Shown one piece after another: positions 9,833-19,644 of a stretch of 64,000 bases of DNA. This DNA is from Arthrinium phaeospermum. Taxonomy: Eukaryota; Ascomycota; Sordariomycetes; Amphisphaeriales; Apiosporaceae. A program made the translations under genes and the position numbers. Under the pieces are notes generated by a model, which had not been told where the DNA came from, ran no database searches, and saw only the letters and a program-made list of their open reading frames with translations. The stretch's first letter is position 1; each line of letters starts with the position of its first letter. The DNA is taken from NCBI GenBank assembly GCA_006503535.1, contig QYRS01000003.1, forward strand, positions 4,712,001 to 4,776,000, given 5' to 3'.

Positions 9833-10372
9833 TTATCCCGTGTTGGTAGCCTGGACGCCGGCAAACGGGAAGCAGTCAATCGACTGGTTCTTGGCCAGCA
9901 TATAGATGACCGCCGCCCACCACTGGTCCAGGTTGGTACCTTTCCTCATCACCTCGACCGTGTTATGGGCCAGCATGAACAGCTTCTCCCGGGCGAGCTT
10001 CTCGATGTGGGGGACCACGATGACGGTGGCGGGGACCGGGTGCAGGGCCACGAGCTCGGTAGTGACGTCGCGGCCGTGCTCCAGAACGAGGGTGGCGTTG
10101 CCGTGCTGGACCTGGTTGCGGTGGAAGGTGGACTTGAAAAAGTGCGGACGCCGCTGCTGCTCGCCTCCATCCTTGATGGTCTTCCAATCATCCGTGATGG
10201 CCTTCTCGACGTCGGCAAACTTGGCGTCGTCCCAGCGGTTGTTTGGGCTGGCGTCGGCGTTTCCGGGGACCAGCATCTGGCCGCCAAGCTGGCGGTGGAT
10301 GACGAAGGTATCCATTGTCGTCTTGTTGGGTCCCTTGGTGTGGACTCCCATGAGCTGGTACGGGCTGGGCAT
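9833..10372 (-). CDS. Hypothetical protein (179 aa)
   Basis: Not recognised. An ATG at 10372 (MPSPYQLMGVHTKG) is preferred over one 12 codons upstream, because it is followed at once by globular-looking sequence. The product is a soluble, mixed alpha/beta-looking protein with two strongly hydrophobic strands (LVALHPVPATVIVVPHIEKL) and two adjacent Trp near the C-terminus. No catalytic motif, signal peptide or membrane segment is visible. A TATA box lies about 200 nt upstream. Function unknown. Confidence 0.55.
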   Translation of the reverse strand: MPSPYQLMGVHTKGPNKTTMDTFVIHRQLGGQMLVPGNADASPNNRWDDAKFADVEKAITDDWKTIKDGGEQQRRPHFFKSTFHRNQVQHGNATLVLEHGRDVTTELVALHPVPATVIVVPHIEKLAREKLFMLAHNTVEVMRKGTNLDQWWAAVIYMLAKNQSIDCFPFAGVQATNTG

Positions 10373-10573
10373 GGTGACGATGTGGTGGGTTACAAGGCTT
10401 GAATTCAAGAGGGTGATGGTGGAGAATGGGTAAGCATTTGCCTCGGGTGATGATGATTTGAATTGTGTGAGCTATGATCGTGGGCAAGAGGTGTGGGTAG
10501 CAAAATTTCCATGTGCTAGTGATGCGACTGCTGAGTTGTAGTGGGCGAACAACAGCAGCAGCAGCTGTAGTGG

Positions 10574-10580
10574 CTTTATA
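10574..10580 (-). promoter_or_regulatory. TATA box for the 9833-10372 gene
   Basis: TATAAAG-like motif on the reverse strand about 200 nt ahead of ATG 10372. A short CAG run (10551-10566) lies between them in the leader. Confidence 0.4.
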
Positions 10581-11071
10581 GGTAGGAAGGGTAGTGGTTT
10601 CCCTGGGTCAAGCTACATTGTTTGGTCTGTAGTGAGTACATACAAGAGCATTAAATGCAAGTTTGATGGAGGCGCTAGCCAAAACACCATAAATACAATC
10701 ACCTCTGACTTCTCACTTCTGATTGTGACTTTCCCTCCTCACTTGTTTCACCATATTGATTGCACCAACTGCCAGTCGACAACAGCTACTGCAATCAGAT
10801 CCTCCATGCAACATCACACCCGCCTTCACCAATTACACTGATTGCCTAGTTGAGAAATAAGGCTCACACATCTCGTACGTTTGTCTACGCTCCCCAACTG
10901 TCAATAATTTGCAACGGACCAAATCGCCTCCAGTCATCGCCCTGCGCAAGCCAAGGTACAAAACTTTGCTCTGTTCGCATCCCCCGCAATCATCTGCAAT
11001 CAACTGACAAGTCAAATTTGAGCCACAGTAAACTCGATCAGTTCCAGTTGAGGTCGAATCCTCTAGTCGAG
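10581..11071. other. Promoter and leader of the 2EXR gene
   Basis: A/T-richer stretch with C/T-rich segments, open in the downstream gene's frame from about 10850. This part looks like leader, not protein. Confidence 0.5.
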
Positions 11072-12322
11072 ATGCCTTCACTCATGGGTCTGGCCCCCGA
11101 GCTGCGGGAAAAGATCTGGATAGCAGCGCTTGAGCATGAAGCCGAAGGGCGCGTCGTCTTGTACGACCACACGTTCAACAACCATGGCCCGCGCATCATA
11201 CCTCGGAAGCAACTGGTCAGCACCATGGCGGGAATCTGCCGCGAGACGCGACGTTTTGCCCAAGAGTTCTACTCTGTCCAGCTCAAAGTCTATCGAATGC
11301 GTTCTTTCAAGACTGCCGATCCCTGGACCGCTCGCGACCAGAACACTGACGGATTCTACGTACTCAAGGAGTCAACGGATAGTCTTGATAAGGAAATCAG
11401 TTACGCCGAAAGCACACCAGACGCAGAAGTTGGCTGTGTCTACCTCAGGCCCAAGTCAGACTATTTCGTGTCGGTTGACATTGGATTCTCGCCGGCATTT
11501 TGGCGGTTTGATCACGAGTCGAGCACCATGGAAAAGCATAAGAATGATCCAAACGCCATTAGAGGTAAACCATATGCGCGTCATATCAGTTCGAAGATTG
11601 GCGAGAACGCGTTGGCCATGGTCCAGAACCTGGTATTTGCTCAGGACAGACGTGACTTCTTCCGACAAGAGTTCAGGGGAAATGCATTAGAGGACTGGCA
11701 TCAAACATACTTTTCCCTCGAGGCGGCTCATTCGCACTGGCACCGAAACGAGTTTCCAAACGCAAACCGCTGGCTTCATTGCTGGATTCCCCAAGCGCAA
11801 GAGCCTGATCCCCCTGGTTGGCCTCGGCTTTGGGAGCCCATCAGTCTGTTCAGAGAACTGGGTCAATCTGGTGGCGCGGAACTCCTCGACATTAGGCAGT
11901 GGAGATATGGTGCGGCTTGGACCACAACCTTCTTTAGAGGAGCATATACCGCTGCCGTGCTCGATCCTCAGAGGCGAGTGGAGCTTTGCAACATCATCCA
12001 CAGCCTTTCCGACGGTGATTCTGATGCGAGGGCCGTATACGACCATTACACGAGAAACGTTCCGACACGGCTGGGCCAAGCGCAATGCCTTTTCTGTATG
12101 AGACTGAACCACGCGCCACACCAATCCAGAGGAGGACCGAACGACAACGTTCGAGCCGAAGAAGATGATCCAAAGTTCTACGATGAGAACGCTAGGCAGC
12201 TTCAAGTCAGGGTCACAGAGGATGCTGATGGACTATACTTACAACATCTTCAAGCACACTACTTGCCAGATGATGTGTGGCGCTTCGACTACGATGCACT
12301 GATCAAGGGCGAATTCGAGTGA
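11072..12322 (+). CDS. 2EXR-type fungal protein (416 aa)
   Basis: Residues 1-20 read MPSLMGLAPELREKIWIAAL, the (P)xELRxKIW core of the 2EXR domain, a fungal-specific domain expanded in Pezizomycotina and of unknown biochemical role. After it come R/V-rich segments and the conserved second block with the 'CRETR' pattern (residues about 50-57), both usual in 2EXR proteins. The rest is a soluble, aromatic-rich alpha/beta protein with a Cys pair (LFCMRL) near residue 345. The upstream ATG at 10850 would add 74 leader-like codons and is rejected. AATAAA at 12539-12544 is a possible poly(A) signal. Single exon. Probably nuclear or cytosolic; no function can be assigned. Confidence 0.75.
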   Translation: MPSLMGLAPELREKIWIAALEHEAEGRVVLYDHTFNNHGPRIIPRKQLVSTMAGICRETRRFAQEFYSVQLKVYRMRSFKTADPWTARDQNTDGFYVLKESTDSLDKEISYAESTPDAEVGCVYLRPKSDYFVSVDIGFSPAFWRFDHESSTMEKHKNDPNAIRGKPYARHISSKIGENALAMVQNLVFAQDRRDFFRQEFRGNALEDWHQTYFSLEAAHSHWHRNEFPNANRWLHCWIPQAQEPDPPGWPRLWEPISLFRELGQSGGAELLDIRQWRYGAAWTTTFFRGAYTAAVLDPQRRVELCNIIHSLSDGDSDARAVYDHYTRNVPTRLGQAQCLFCMRLNHAPHQSRGGPNDNVRAEEDDPKFYDENARQLQVRVTEDADGLYLQHLQAHYLPDDVWRFDYDALIKGEFE

Positions 12323-13106
12323 TAGCGGCAATGCGTATTGGCATGAGAGTACAGTAGCACGGAGGCTGCAGTGATGATAGGGCTGCATACCCCACGGTTG
12401 GTGGCACACGGTTTCGTGCCCTCACTCCATAGACGAATACAGAGAGGCTATTCTCAGATGAAACACATTCGTGGCAGAGGGTTTGGGGACGCGAATCGAC
12501 ATGCGTATACTCCATAGCATGACGTGCGAGTAGATAGCAATAAATACATGATAATACTTCAGAAACTAATCGATTCGAATGATGCCTTGTATCTACTGCG
12601 ACGTCCAGCTGCAGTCAGCCTTGCTTGATGATATGCAGTGCCTGGGACGCTGCAGCCTCGGTGCCGAGATGCGAAGTTGAAACAGGGTTCAGTGGGCAGG
12701 ATGTGGCAGTGTTTCTAGTTGCGCTTAGGTATTACGTGGGTACAACTCAAAGGGGCGATTACTTGGCATCACGTAAATACTTTTTATGCCGCTCGTGTGT
12801 TATACCCGGCCGGCCTATAATACGGGTGATGTGACGATCCCTGCAAAGTGGGTTCGTATTGTGGGTGGGGAAACTAAACATAGCTACTTGACGTACTTTA
12901 CAGGGGGTATTCCTGCTAGTGCCGGTCCGGCCCATGTTGGTAAACCCACGTCTGCCGAGGCGATCTCCTATTCTTCCTGAAACTTGCCCTTATCTCACTC
13001 ACCATGTGCAGAGAACCCGCTGCCCCTCACTGCTGCGCCTTCATGAAACATGGCTTTCCTGTCTGCCTAAAGTAGACGTAAGCCGAGGTGAGACGGGCAG
13101 GGAGCA
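12323..13106. other. Intergenic
   Basis: Only short unconvincing frames. Contains the 3' flank of the 2EXR gene (AATAAA at 12539) and the upstream region of the hydrolase gene. Confidence 0.5.
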
Positions 13107-13114
13107 GGATAAAT
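13107..13114 (+). promoter_or_regulatory. TATA box for the alpha/beta hydrolase gene
   Basis: GATAAATA motif 73-80 nt upstream of ATG 13187, a normal spacing in this window. Confidence 0.45.
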
Positions 13115-13186
13115 AGGACAAGCCATCCGTAGCAACTGCTCACGAGCAACATCAACTCTTTGTCCTTGTCATCATCGCCGCCCGCC

Positions 13187-14179
13187 ATGGAATGCCCAGC
13201 CTTTATCCACCCGGAATTCTGGCGACTGCTGGGAGGCCAAACGCCGGCCCCGGCGCCGCCGTTCCCGGACGTGTTCGCCCTCCGCGAGTCCATCAACGCC
13301 GGAGCCAAGTCGGCTGCTGACAGGACTCCCATCCCCGCCGGCATGGCCATGACGGACCACACCCTCACCTCGGCCGACGGCACCGAGATCAACATGACCC
13401 GCTTCGTGCCCCGCAGCGTGCAGCAGCAACAAGAGGAGAACCCCGACAAGCTGCAGCGGTCCGTCGTCTTCGCCTTCGGGGGCGGCCTGGTGACGGGCAC
13501 CGTGGCCGGGTGGCGCCCCCTGATCGCCATCTTTGCCGAGCGGGCGGCGACCCAGGTCTTCGCCACCGACTACCGGCTGGCGCCCGAGCACCCCTACCCG
13601 GCCGCCTTTGAGGACATGTACGCGAGCCTGCTCTGGGTCCGGGCGCGCGCCGCCGAGTTCCGCCTGGACCCGGCGCGCATCGTCACGTTCGGGGCCAGCG
13701 CCGGCGCCAACCTCATGGTGGCCGTCGCGTTGCGGGCCCGGGACGAGAAGCTGACGCCGCCCATCGCCGGCCAGGTGCTGCGCTACCCCATGCTCGACGA
13801 CCGGGCCCGGCTGGCCGACGCCCAGGACTACAAGCTGCCGTACTTGACGTGGACCCTCAGCGCCAACGAAGTCGCGTGGGGGGCGTACCTGAAGAACCTG
13901 CCCTCGACCGCGGACGGGCGCCCGGCGGCCGTGCCCGACACCGCCGCCCCGGGTCGGGCCCAGGACTTGCGAGGCCTCCCGCCCACGCAGATCGGCGTCG
14001 GCAGCATGGATATCTTCTGCGATGATGCCGTTGCCTTTGCGGAGAGGTTGAACGCGCAAGGCGTCCGGGCGCATGCGTTTGTGGTGCAGGGCATGCCCCA
14101 TGGAATTGACATAGAACCCTCCAGCACGATTGGTCACGGGATGTGGGACGACGAGGCCAAATTTGTTCAACAGTTTTAG
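13187..14179 (+). CDS. Alpha/beta hydrolase, hormone-sensitive-lipase (family IV) type
   Basis: 330-aa single-exon protein of the HSL/acetyl-hydrolase family, which cleaves short-chain esters. Visible in order: a strand leading to FGGG at 97-100 where family members have HGGG (oxyanion hole), DYRLAPEHPYPAAFED at 128-143 (family signature), the nucleophile elbow GASAG at 169-173 with Ser171, Asp275 in GSMD and His305 in GMPHG as the other triad members. The triad is therefore complete while the first oxyanion-motif residue is Phe instead of His. No signal peptide, so likely cytosolic. An ATG nine codons upstream (13160) is possible; 13187 has the better context (GCCATGG). GC-rich with strong codon bias, like the mannitol dehydrogenase. 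Substrate unknown. Confidence 0.88.
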   Translation: MECPAFIHPEFWRLLGGQTPAPAPPFPDVFALRESINAGAKSAADRTPIPAGMAMTDHTLTSADGTEINMTRFVPRSVQQQQEENPDKLQRSVVFAFGGGLVTGTVAGWRPLIAIFAERAATQVFATDYRLAPEHPYPAAFEDMYASLLWVRARAAEFRLDPARIVTFGASAGANLMVAVALRARDEKLTPPIAGQVLRYPMLDDRARLADAQDYKLPYLTWTLSANEVAWGAYLKNLPSTADGRPAAVPDTAAPGRAQDLRGLPPTQIGVGSMDIFCDDAVAFAERLNAQGVRAHAFVVQGMPHGIDIEPSSTIGHGMWDDEAKFVQQF

Positions 14180-14432
14180 CAAGCCGCAGTCCTTCTAGAA
14201 GTCATTCAAACTGAATAAGAATGTCATTCGAACTTGATTGCACCATAACAGTATCTTGTTCCAAGAGTTACCATTTCGCTAGTTGAACTCATCTACGGGA
14301 TCCGGTGTCTACCTCGGAGCTGTTGGATTTAATCCAGGAGGAATCCTTGCAGTCGAAAGAAGAGGTTCTGCTCGCAAAAATACCTGAAACGACCCTTCCC
14401 ATTGCTTGTCCCCGGATCGCCCATCGTCCGCA

Positions 14433-15032
14433 TCACCGGCGACGCTGCCCACGAAGGGCGGCAAAGGCCACCACCTGGGGCAGGGAGCGGGTCGTCGAGT
14501 CCCGCGAAATCCCCATGACGCAGAGCGCCCACCCTACGCCACGCCGCGTGACGTCCCCCAAGCCGTCCCGGGCCGAGGCACAGCAGCGCTCGTGCACCAC
14601 GCCGAAGATCCTGTCGAACTCGGCGTACTCGGCGGCGTCGCCGCGCTCGAAGGCCACCATGGCGAACAGGACGGGGATGCCCTGCAGCTGCAGTTGCGGG
14701 CCCGCCGCGTTATCGAGCCTTGCCCCTCCGTCGGCATTGCTGTTGGGGACTACACGGAGTTCGGAGCGGAGGACGCCCTGGCAGATTTGCGTGGGCGGCA
14801 TGTTGGCGCGGCCGAACTCGGTGCCGATGGTACGCACAAAGGCAAAGAACTCGAGTGGGCTGAAGCAGGCGGGGTAGGGTCCCAGCTGTTCATCCAAGTC
14901 GAGGCCGTAGATCGGACCGCGTACTTCGGCCGAGAAGGCCGGGGATGGATTGGCGGTCGAGGCGTCGTAGTGTTCTCTTAGCGCCATGGCCAGGATCTCT
15001 ATATTCTCCAACCTGGGCACAAATGCGGCCAT
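14433..15032 (-). CDS. Hypothetical protein (199 aa)
   Basis: Not recognised. The frame is open from 15200, but MAAFVPRLENIEIL at 15032 begins globular sequence and is taken as the start; the upstream codons look like leader. The product is a soluble, probably mostly helical protein with a Cys pair (ERCCASAR) around residue 150. GC-rich composition supports real coding. The Arg-rich last 20 codons suggest that the true 3' end may differ, perhaps through an unrecognised intron. Confidence 0.5.
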   Translation of the reverse strand: MAAFVPRLENIEILAMALREHYDASTANPSPAFSAEVRGPIYGLDLDEQLGPYPACFSPLEFFAFVRTIGTEFGRANMPPTQICQGVLRSELRVVPNSNADGGARLDNAAGPQLQLQGIPVLFAMVAFERGDAAEYAEFDRIFGVVHERCCASARDGLGDVTRRGVGWALCVMGISRDSTTRSLPQVVAFAALRGQRRR

Positions 15033-16216
15033 GGCGGATGAAGGCGCTGAGCTTGGTGGATATATTCGGCAGATTCTACTTTCATATGAGATGGTGCAGG
15101 ATCCACCACTGTCGATATGCTTCGCTGGATATATGCAGCCAACTTTGGGACGACTGTCAATGGATCTCGTCTTGGTTAGGTAAGTTAGGGCCCAAGACAC
15201 GAGAATGGGAGGTTCATGTGGTATAAGTACTACCTTTTGCGGATGTCGAGTAGGGGTGGGAGATGCATCAACTCAGCGCCAGTCATATGCGACGCAAGCG
15301 ACCGAACTGGACATGTCACCAATCAGGGCATACGAGCTTCATGGGAACTGACTGATTCTCTATCTCCGAGTGAGTCAGGCCACTTCTTGTGCCACCATAT
15401 AATAAACAATTATTAAACACGGAGTCATTCTAGAGTTTGCCCAACGAGCCTTACTTGGCCGCGGTCTTGCCAGGGAATAAATGTCAATCAGAGAGCCTCG
15501 GCAACATCACGGCACATAGAAAAAGAGAACCAATTCAACCAACCGCCATCACTTCACATACCCACCTTCTGAGCCTTCCCTTCATTTCTGTGTGCGTTAT
15601 TTCCCAGTACCCATCAGTACCGATCGCTCCAATCACCTAAACCAAACTTGAAGTCCCTCACTGATAGCAGCGGCACATCGGCTTCATCGCATAACACAAG
15701 GTGAGAGGGCAACAAGCAGTCCAACCAGCGGCCATCCTCCACTATTTCCCCTTCCTGCGCACTGTTTCTCGGTAATCCCTTGTACCGATTCCTGGCGCAA
15801 CCCCAACACACGTCACCCAACTGTCTCAAACTTCACCATTTGACCAGCACATCAGCACATTTGCATTTTGGCAGGTACACTGCTAGAAAGCCAATGTAAA
15901 GATCCATTCAATTGTTTACCACCTGTGAGTATTCAATTTTGCCCCACTGGGGAATTTGTCCCGACAGACACTTACCTACCTTTTATCTCTCCTCTACCCC
16001 TCCACTCCACTCATTCTCCTTCCATCAACAACCTCTCCTCACGCTCCCCATCAGGCCGCAGACTCGTGTTTGCACAAAGATCCATTGTCACAAGGTACGT
16101 AGCCCAAAAGTGTCAACCTCACCTCTTCGCCCCTTGGATTATTGCTCCTCTTTCCTCAGCGCCACTTCAATCTAGTGTCTAACCCACGCGATGTGTTAGA
16201 CAATAGTGGCGCCAAC
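15033..16216. other. Long spacer and leader of the first duplicated orphan gene
   Basis: A/T-richer, C/T-tract-rich sequence without supported genes. From about 15850 on it matches the leader of the second copy. Several GTACG/ACAG pairs could make leader introns, but none is certain. Confidence 0.45.
15850..16125 (+). repeat. Leader repeat, copy 1
   Basis: A block starting with GCATTTTGGCAGGTACAC, then ATTCAATT, CACCTGTGA, GTATTCAATTT and long C/T tracts, ending near CACAAGGTACG. The same order of elements occurs at 18630-19170, ahead of the second orphan gene. It shows that the two genes were duplicated with their 5' regions. Confidence 0.7.
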
Positions 16217-16968
16217 ATGGCTCCTACCGACCCCAAGGACGATGCTCGGCACGGATCCGATCGAGCATCACTGGAAGCCACATTGCCTCAAGCAACAGCC
16301 CACGACCGAACCGGCCCTTCGCCTTCCACTCTTGTCTCCCAGCAGACGCAACCTCCGTCCTCGCCCAGACCATCTACTCCTACACCTGAGCAGGTCGAAG
16401 CTCCGTCCCCGCCACTGACCCCAACGTCGACCTGGATACTAGAGCGTTTCGATAGATTCGCCACAGAGTGCAATCTCGACAAACAGATTGTGAGAAAACC
16501 CAATGTCGCACGCTTCTTCCATAAGGCTCCATCTACCACCAGCACAGCTGAGCCTGATGTCACCCAGGCTCCTTCGCATGATGTGCAGGCGAAGGGCACC
16601 CGACAGGATGGAAACAATTAGGGTAGTTCCAATCCGTCATACTTGCGAACGCTAGAACTGAAGATGGGACTCGATTTAGCGTACAAACAGATACGGGATA
16701 ACATGCCTTTACCTGACATGTGTCTACCCTTGGATAGTGACGAGGACGGCCTAGATGAGGAGTGGGCCGATGGCGTTATCAATTGGCCCCTAGAGTGACG
16801 GGTTCTCGGCTGGAAGCCTGTGCAAGTTCACCCCTGTTTCGGCTGTCTAGGCGTTGGTTGGACCTGGGCATGGGCTATCCGGTCGTTACAAGATCCCAAT
16901 GGGCACTATTGGTGAGTATCAGTGTGAGCCAGGTTACTAGCAAACCTCGAAGCTGACATGTCTTTTAT
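16217..16968 (+). pseudogene. Broken 5' half of duplicated orphan gene, copy 1
   Basis: From ATG 16217 the frame encodes 134 Pro/Ser/Thr-rich residues and stops at TAG (16619-16621). The same frame then goes on for 57 protein-like codons (an acidic stretch with DSDEDGLDEEW) to TGA near 16796, and again beyond it to a canonical donor (GTGAGT at 16914). An intron with branch CTGAC and acceptor TTATAG ends near 16968. The phase across this intron does not join openly into the downstream frame at 17079. TAG could come from CAG by one C-to-T change, and TGA from CGA. A short separate 134-aa gene is the alternative. Confidence 0.5.
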
Positions 16969-17078
16969 AGATGCCAACGCCGGCGCAGACTCCCACCTCG
17001 GGTCCGAAGATGACATGAAGACCGAGCCAGTTACAAGTTCAGCACGCCCCACCAGCCGCGGCCGATATCCGTTCCGAG

Positions 17079-18455
17079 ATGCGGGGCCTCGTTGCTGCCA
17101 AGAAGCCGGAGCAGGCGCGAATAGCTAGTCAAGCCATCGATGACTTGCGACGTGTTGGCTTCTCAGATCTTGCTATACAGCAGGCAAAACGGGTGCTTAG
17201 AGTGCAGATCATATCTCAGAACGATCGACTCTTCACCGAGGGCCCGGTAAAGACTTCGCCCTACCTCGCGAGTGAAGAGAAGCGGCCCAAAGAAACCGCT
17301 CCCGTCTACGTCATAATAGAGAATTGCCTTCAACTTGGGAAACCCCAACCCGTGACCGTGTGGGTTCACAGTAAAGAAGCAGAGATTGGTGCATTGACGG
17401 CCATCATGGCTACTACCGCGGATCGGCAGATGCCGAAGTTCGTCATAGACGTTCTTGAGAAGCGAGGACAGGCACATGTAGTCGATTGGACAGCTCGTCC
17501 CCATGACCATGTAGCGCAGCTGGGGTGCCTGCACCAGCATGGGGGGTTGGGGCATGGGGAATGCCGTCCCACCACGATCCAGGTTCTTCCTGGAAGAGAT
17601 GTGCCAGGTGTGAGCAAAGAGGTTTCGTGGGATCCTCGGCAGCCTTGGGAAAACGCCTTTGAGTTCACAGCTGCGGTTGAACTCTGGTATATTAAACCAT
17701 TCCAGGATGCAATTATCCGATACTGGAAGAAGTATGAACCCGAGCAACAAAAAGCGATTCATGCTCTTCCTACGGCCAAGGATAGATCAGACTTTAAGAG
17801 AACGATTGAAGCCCAGATGATGGCTCGGGTGCTTCGACTTCGCTTCCCGCAGGAACCAACTCATAAGGGAAAGGACAAACCTGATCGAGAGAAGCGACAG
17901 TCGCATTCGCGGGATAAGACAGAAAGAAGCAAACCCCGTCGTGGTGAAATGGGTCTTCCACTCGCAAACGCGTCTCCGGTCGCTGGTGAAGACGCTCGGC
18001 AGTCTGACTCCGGCACGGCAGGACTACCGATGGGAGAGCAAGAAGTGCCAAATACAGAGGCAGAGCTGCCAGAGCCAGACCCGTCATCACCCCAGGTGTT
18101 ACAATTAGGCCCTTCTGGTCCGCAGTCGCCAGAACGGGAGGCGTCGTGTCTAGATGTACCGAGTCCACGGCCGTCAAATGCTGTAACGCGTCCCGTTGCT
18201 CATCTACCGGATAATCCACGCCTTGATGGTGGTTCTTCGCCCATCAATGATCTTCAGGACACTCATCTTCTTAATTCAGCCGTTGTCTCGATATCATCGT
18301 CAGCGACAAACCCAGACGGCCCCCAAGTCTCGGTCGCACCAGAACGTAATGACGAGGAAGACTTGGAGCGGTTGTGGCAGAGATTCGGCCCATCTATTAC
18401 CAGAATGGCATGGTATCACGCTAGAAAGGAGGTTGATCGATACCATACCTCGTAA
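17079..18455 (+). CDS. 3' part of duplicated orphan gene, copy 1 (458 codons open)
   Basis: An open frame of 458 codons. Residues about 1-30 are helical; about 70-130 are an alpha/beta-like segment resembling residues 105-160 of the copy at 19645 (pattern YV..-hydrophobic-T/V-V-(W/Y)(V/A)-xxxEAE/SPA-LPKFVIDVLEKR-like end). From about residue 250 the sequence is charged and then Pro/Ser/Glu-rich, likely disordered. The same frame continues upstream without stop only to TGA near 17015, so ATG 17079 is probably internal to the original gene. No domain recognised. Likely part of a decayed gene together with 16217-16968, although the 3' half remains open. Confidence 0.5.
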   Translation: MRGLVAAKKPEQARIASQAIDDLRRVGFSDLAIQQAKRVLRVQIISQNDRLFTEGPVKTSPYLASEEKRPKETAPVYVIIENCLQLGKPQPVTVWVHSKEAEIGALTAIMATTADRQMPKFVIDVLEKRGQAHVVDWTARPHDHVAQLGCLHQHGGLGHGECRPTTIQVLPGRDVPGVSKEVSWDPRQPWENAFEFTAAVELWYIKPFQDAIIRYWKKYEPEQQKAIHALPTAKDRSDFKRTIEAQMMARVLRLRFPQEPTHKGKDKPDREKRQSHSRDKTERSKPRRGEMGLPLANASPVAGEDARQSDSGTAGLPMGEQEVPNTEAELPEPDPSSPQVLQLGPSGPQSPEREASCLDVPSPRPSNAVTRPVAHLPDNPRLDGGSSPINDLQDTHLLNSAVVSISSSATNPDGPQVSVAPERNDEEDLERLWQRFGPSITRMAWYHARKEVDRYHTS

Positions 18456-19644
18456 TTAATATTTCACTTCTATGAAAACATCTTTATTCTATGCATCGGG
18501 ATTGAAATTATGGCATACGTATTGAAAGCATCAAGTATTTGCAAAGAAGAAATGTTAGTATCCTTATTCAAGAGGCAGAATAGCCGAGACAGTTTGGCTT
18601 GCGAGTTCTTTACCTTGCATTCACTGCTTGTCATTCGCATTTCGGCAGGTACACCACTGAAAAGGAAAAGCAAAGCTCCCTCAATTCAATGTTGTCCATT
18701 GATCACCTGTGAATAAGTATTCAATTTCACCCACTGCTACCAGCTGATATGCCAAAGAACCTTTCCTTTTTGCTCCCCACCATCCATCCCCTCCACCCCA
18801 CCATCATCAACTTCCTGTCATTTGTTACGTACACAGTCACTTGACTTGTTGCTCTTTTTCAAGTGCAACTCCCAAGTCAGTACTGTTCTCAATCTCTACC
18901 AGATCAGCACACTTTGGACTGTTTGCACAACATAAATTTATCGAACAGTCCTCCCTTGGAAAGTGAATTGTCACCAAAAGGCCAAAGGTTCTGGTATCTC
19001 CAGAGCGACGCAGGCTCTCGAGGTATGCAACAGCCAGCACCTATTTTCCATTTCCCGTTACTCATCTCTTACCACAGTTACTGAATCAAGTCTCCCACTT
19101 CTGTCGCCCTTCCTCAAGCACATGTTTTGGTGTTTGTGTTTGCAGGGTGATCTAAATCCACAAGGTACGCACCATCCTGCACACCTCGCCTCTTGCGCAT
19201 TCCTAATTTTCTACAACAGTCACGTGGTCAGCTCTCCTTCTTCCAGTCAGCTGTGGTCTGGGCCATACATCTTCACATCCTCACACCAATCCCAGTTTGC
19301 AAATCGGCACGTAACTGCCAGCACCTTCTCTTTGCTGCTTGTTACTAACCGCTTCGGTAGTTTCTGGACTTGCCACTCATCTTCAGGTGGACTGAGATCA
19401 GGTACAAACTTCGTGATCTTTCCAGAGCACTTCATCTTCAGGGTATGTAAACAAAACAGAACAAAAGCCCAAGCGTGCCTGATTCCCAATACATTAACCT
19501 GTCCGATTCCTGCTGCAAACCAATTCATGTCGCATATTTACTGACAGCGCTATCTCCCTACAGTTTTCTTGCCTCTCTTGCCCATACCATCACCAAAGTC
19601 GACACCAATCCCCCGATCCCGTTGGTCTTCGCACGTTGCCAGCA
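18456..19644. other. Leader and promoter region of the second duplicated orphan gene
   Basis: Holds the second copy of the leader repeat (18630-19170) and long C/T-rich tracts. Short frames only; no gene supported. Confidence 0.5.
18630..19170 (+). repeat. Leader repeat, copy 2
   Basis: Contains GCATTTCGGCAGGTACAC, CTCAATTCAATG, CACCTGTGAATAA, GTATTCAATTT and CACAAGGTACG in the same order as the block at 15850-16125. Spacing differs through small insertions. Confidence 0.65.

Noticed and set aside
13172..14182. 336-codon antisense frame across the hydrolase gene
   Set aside because: Same GC3 effect; the sense strand holds a complete catalytic triad.
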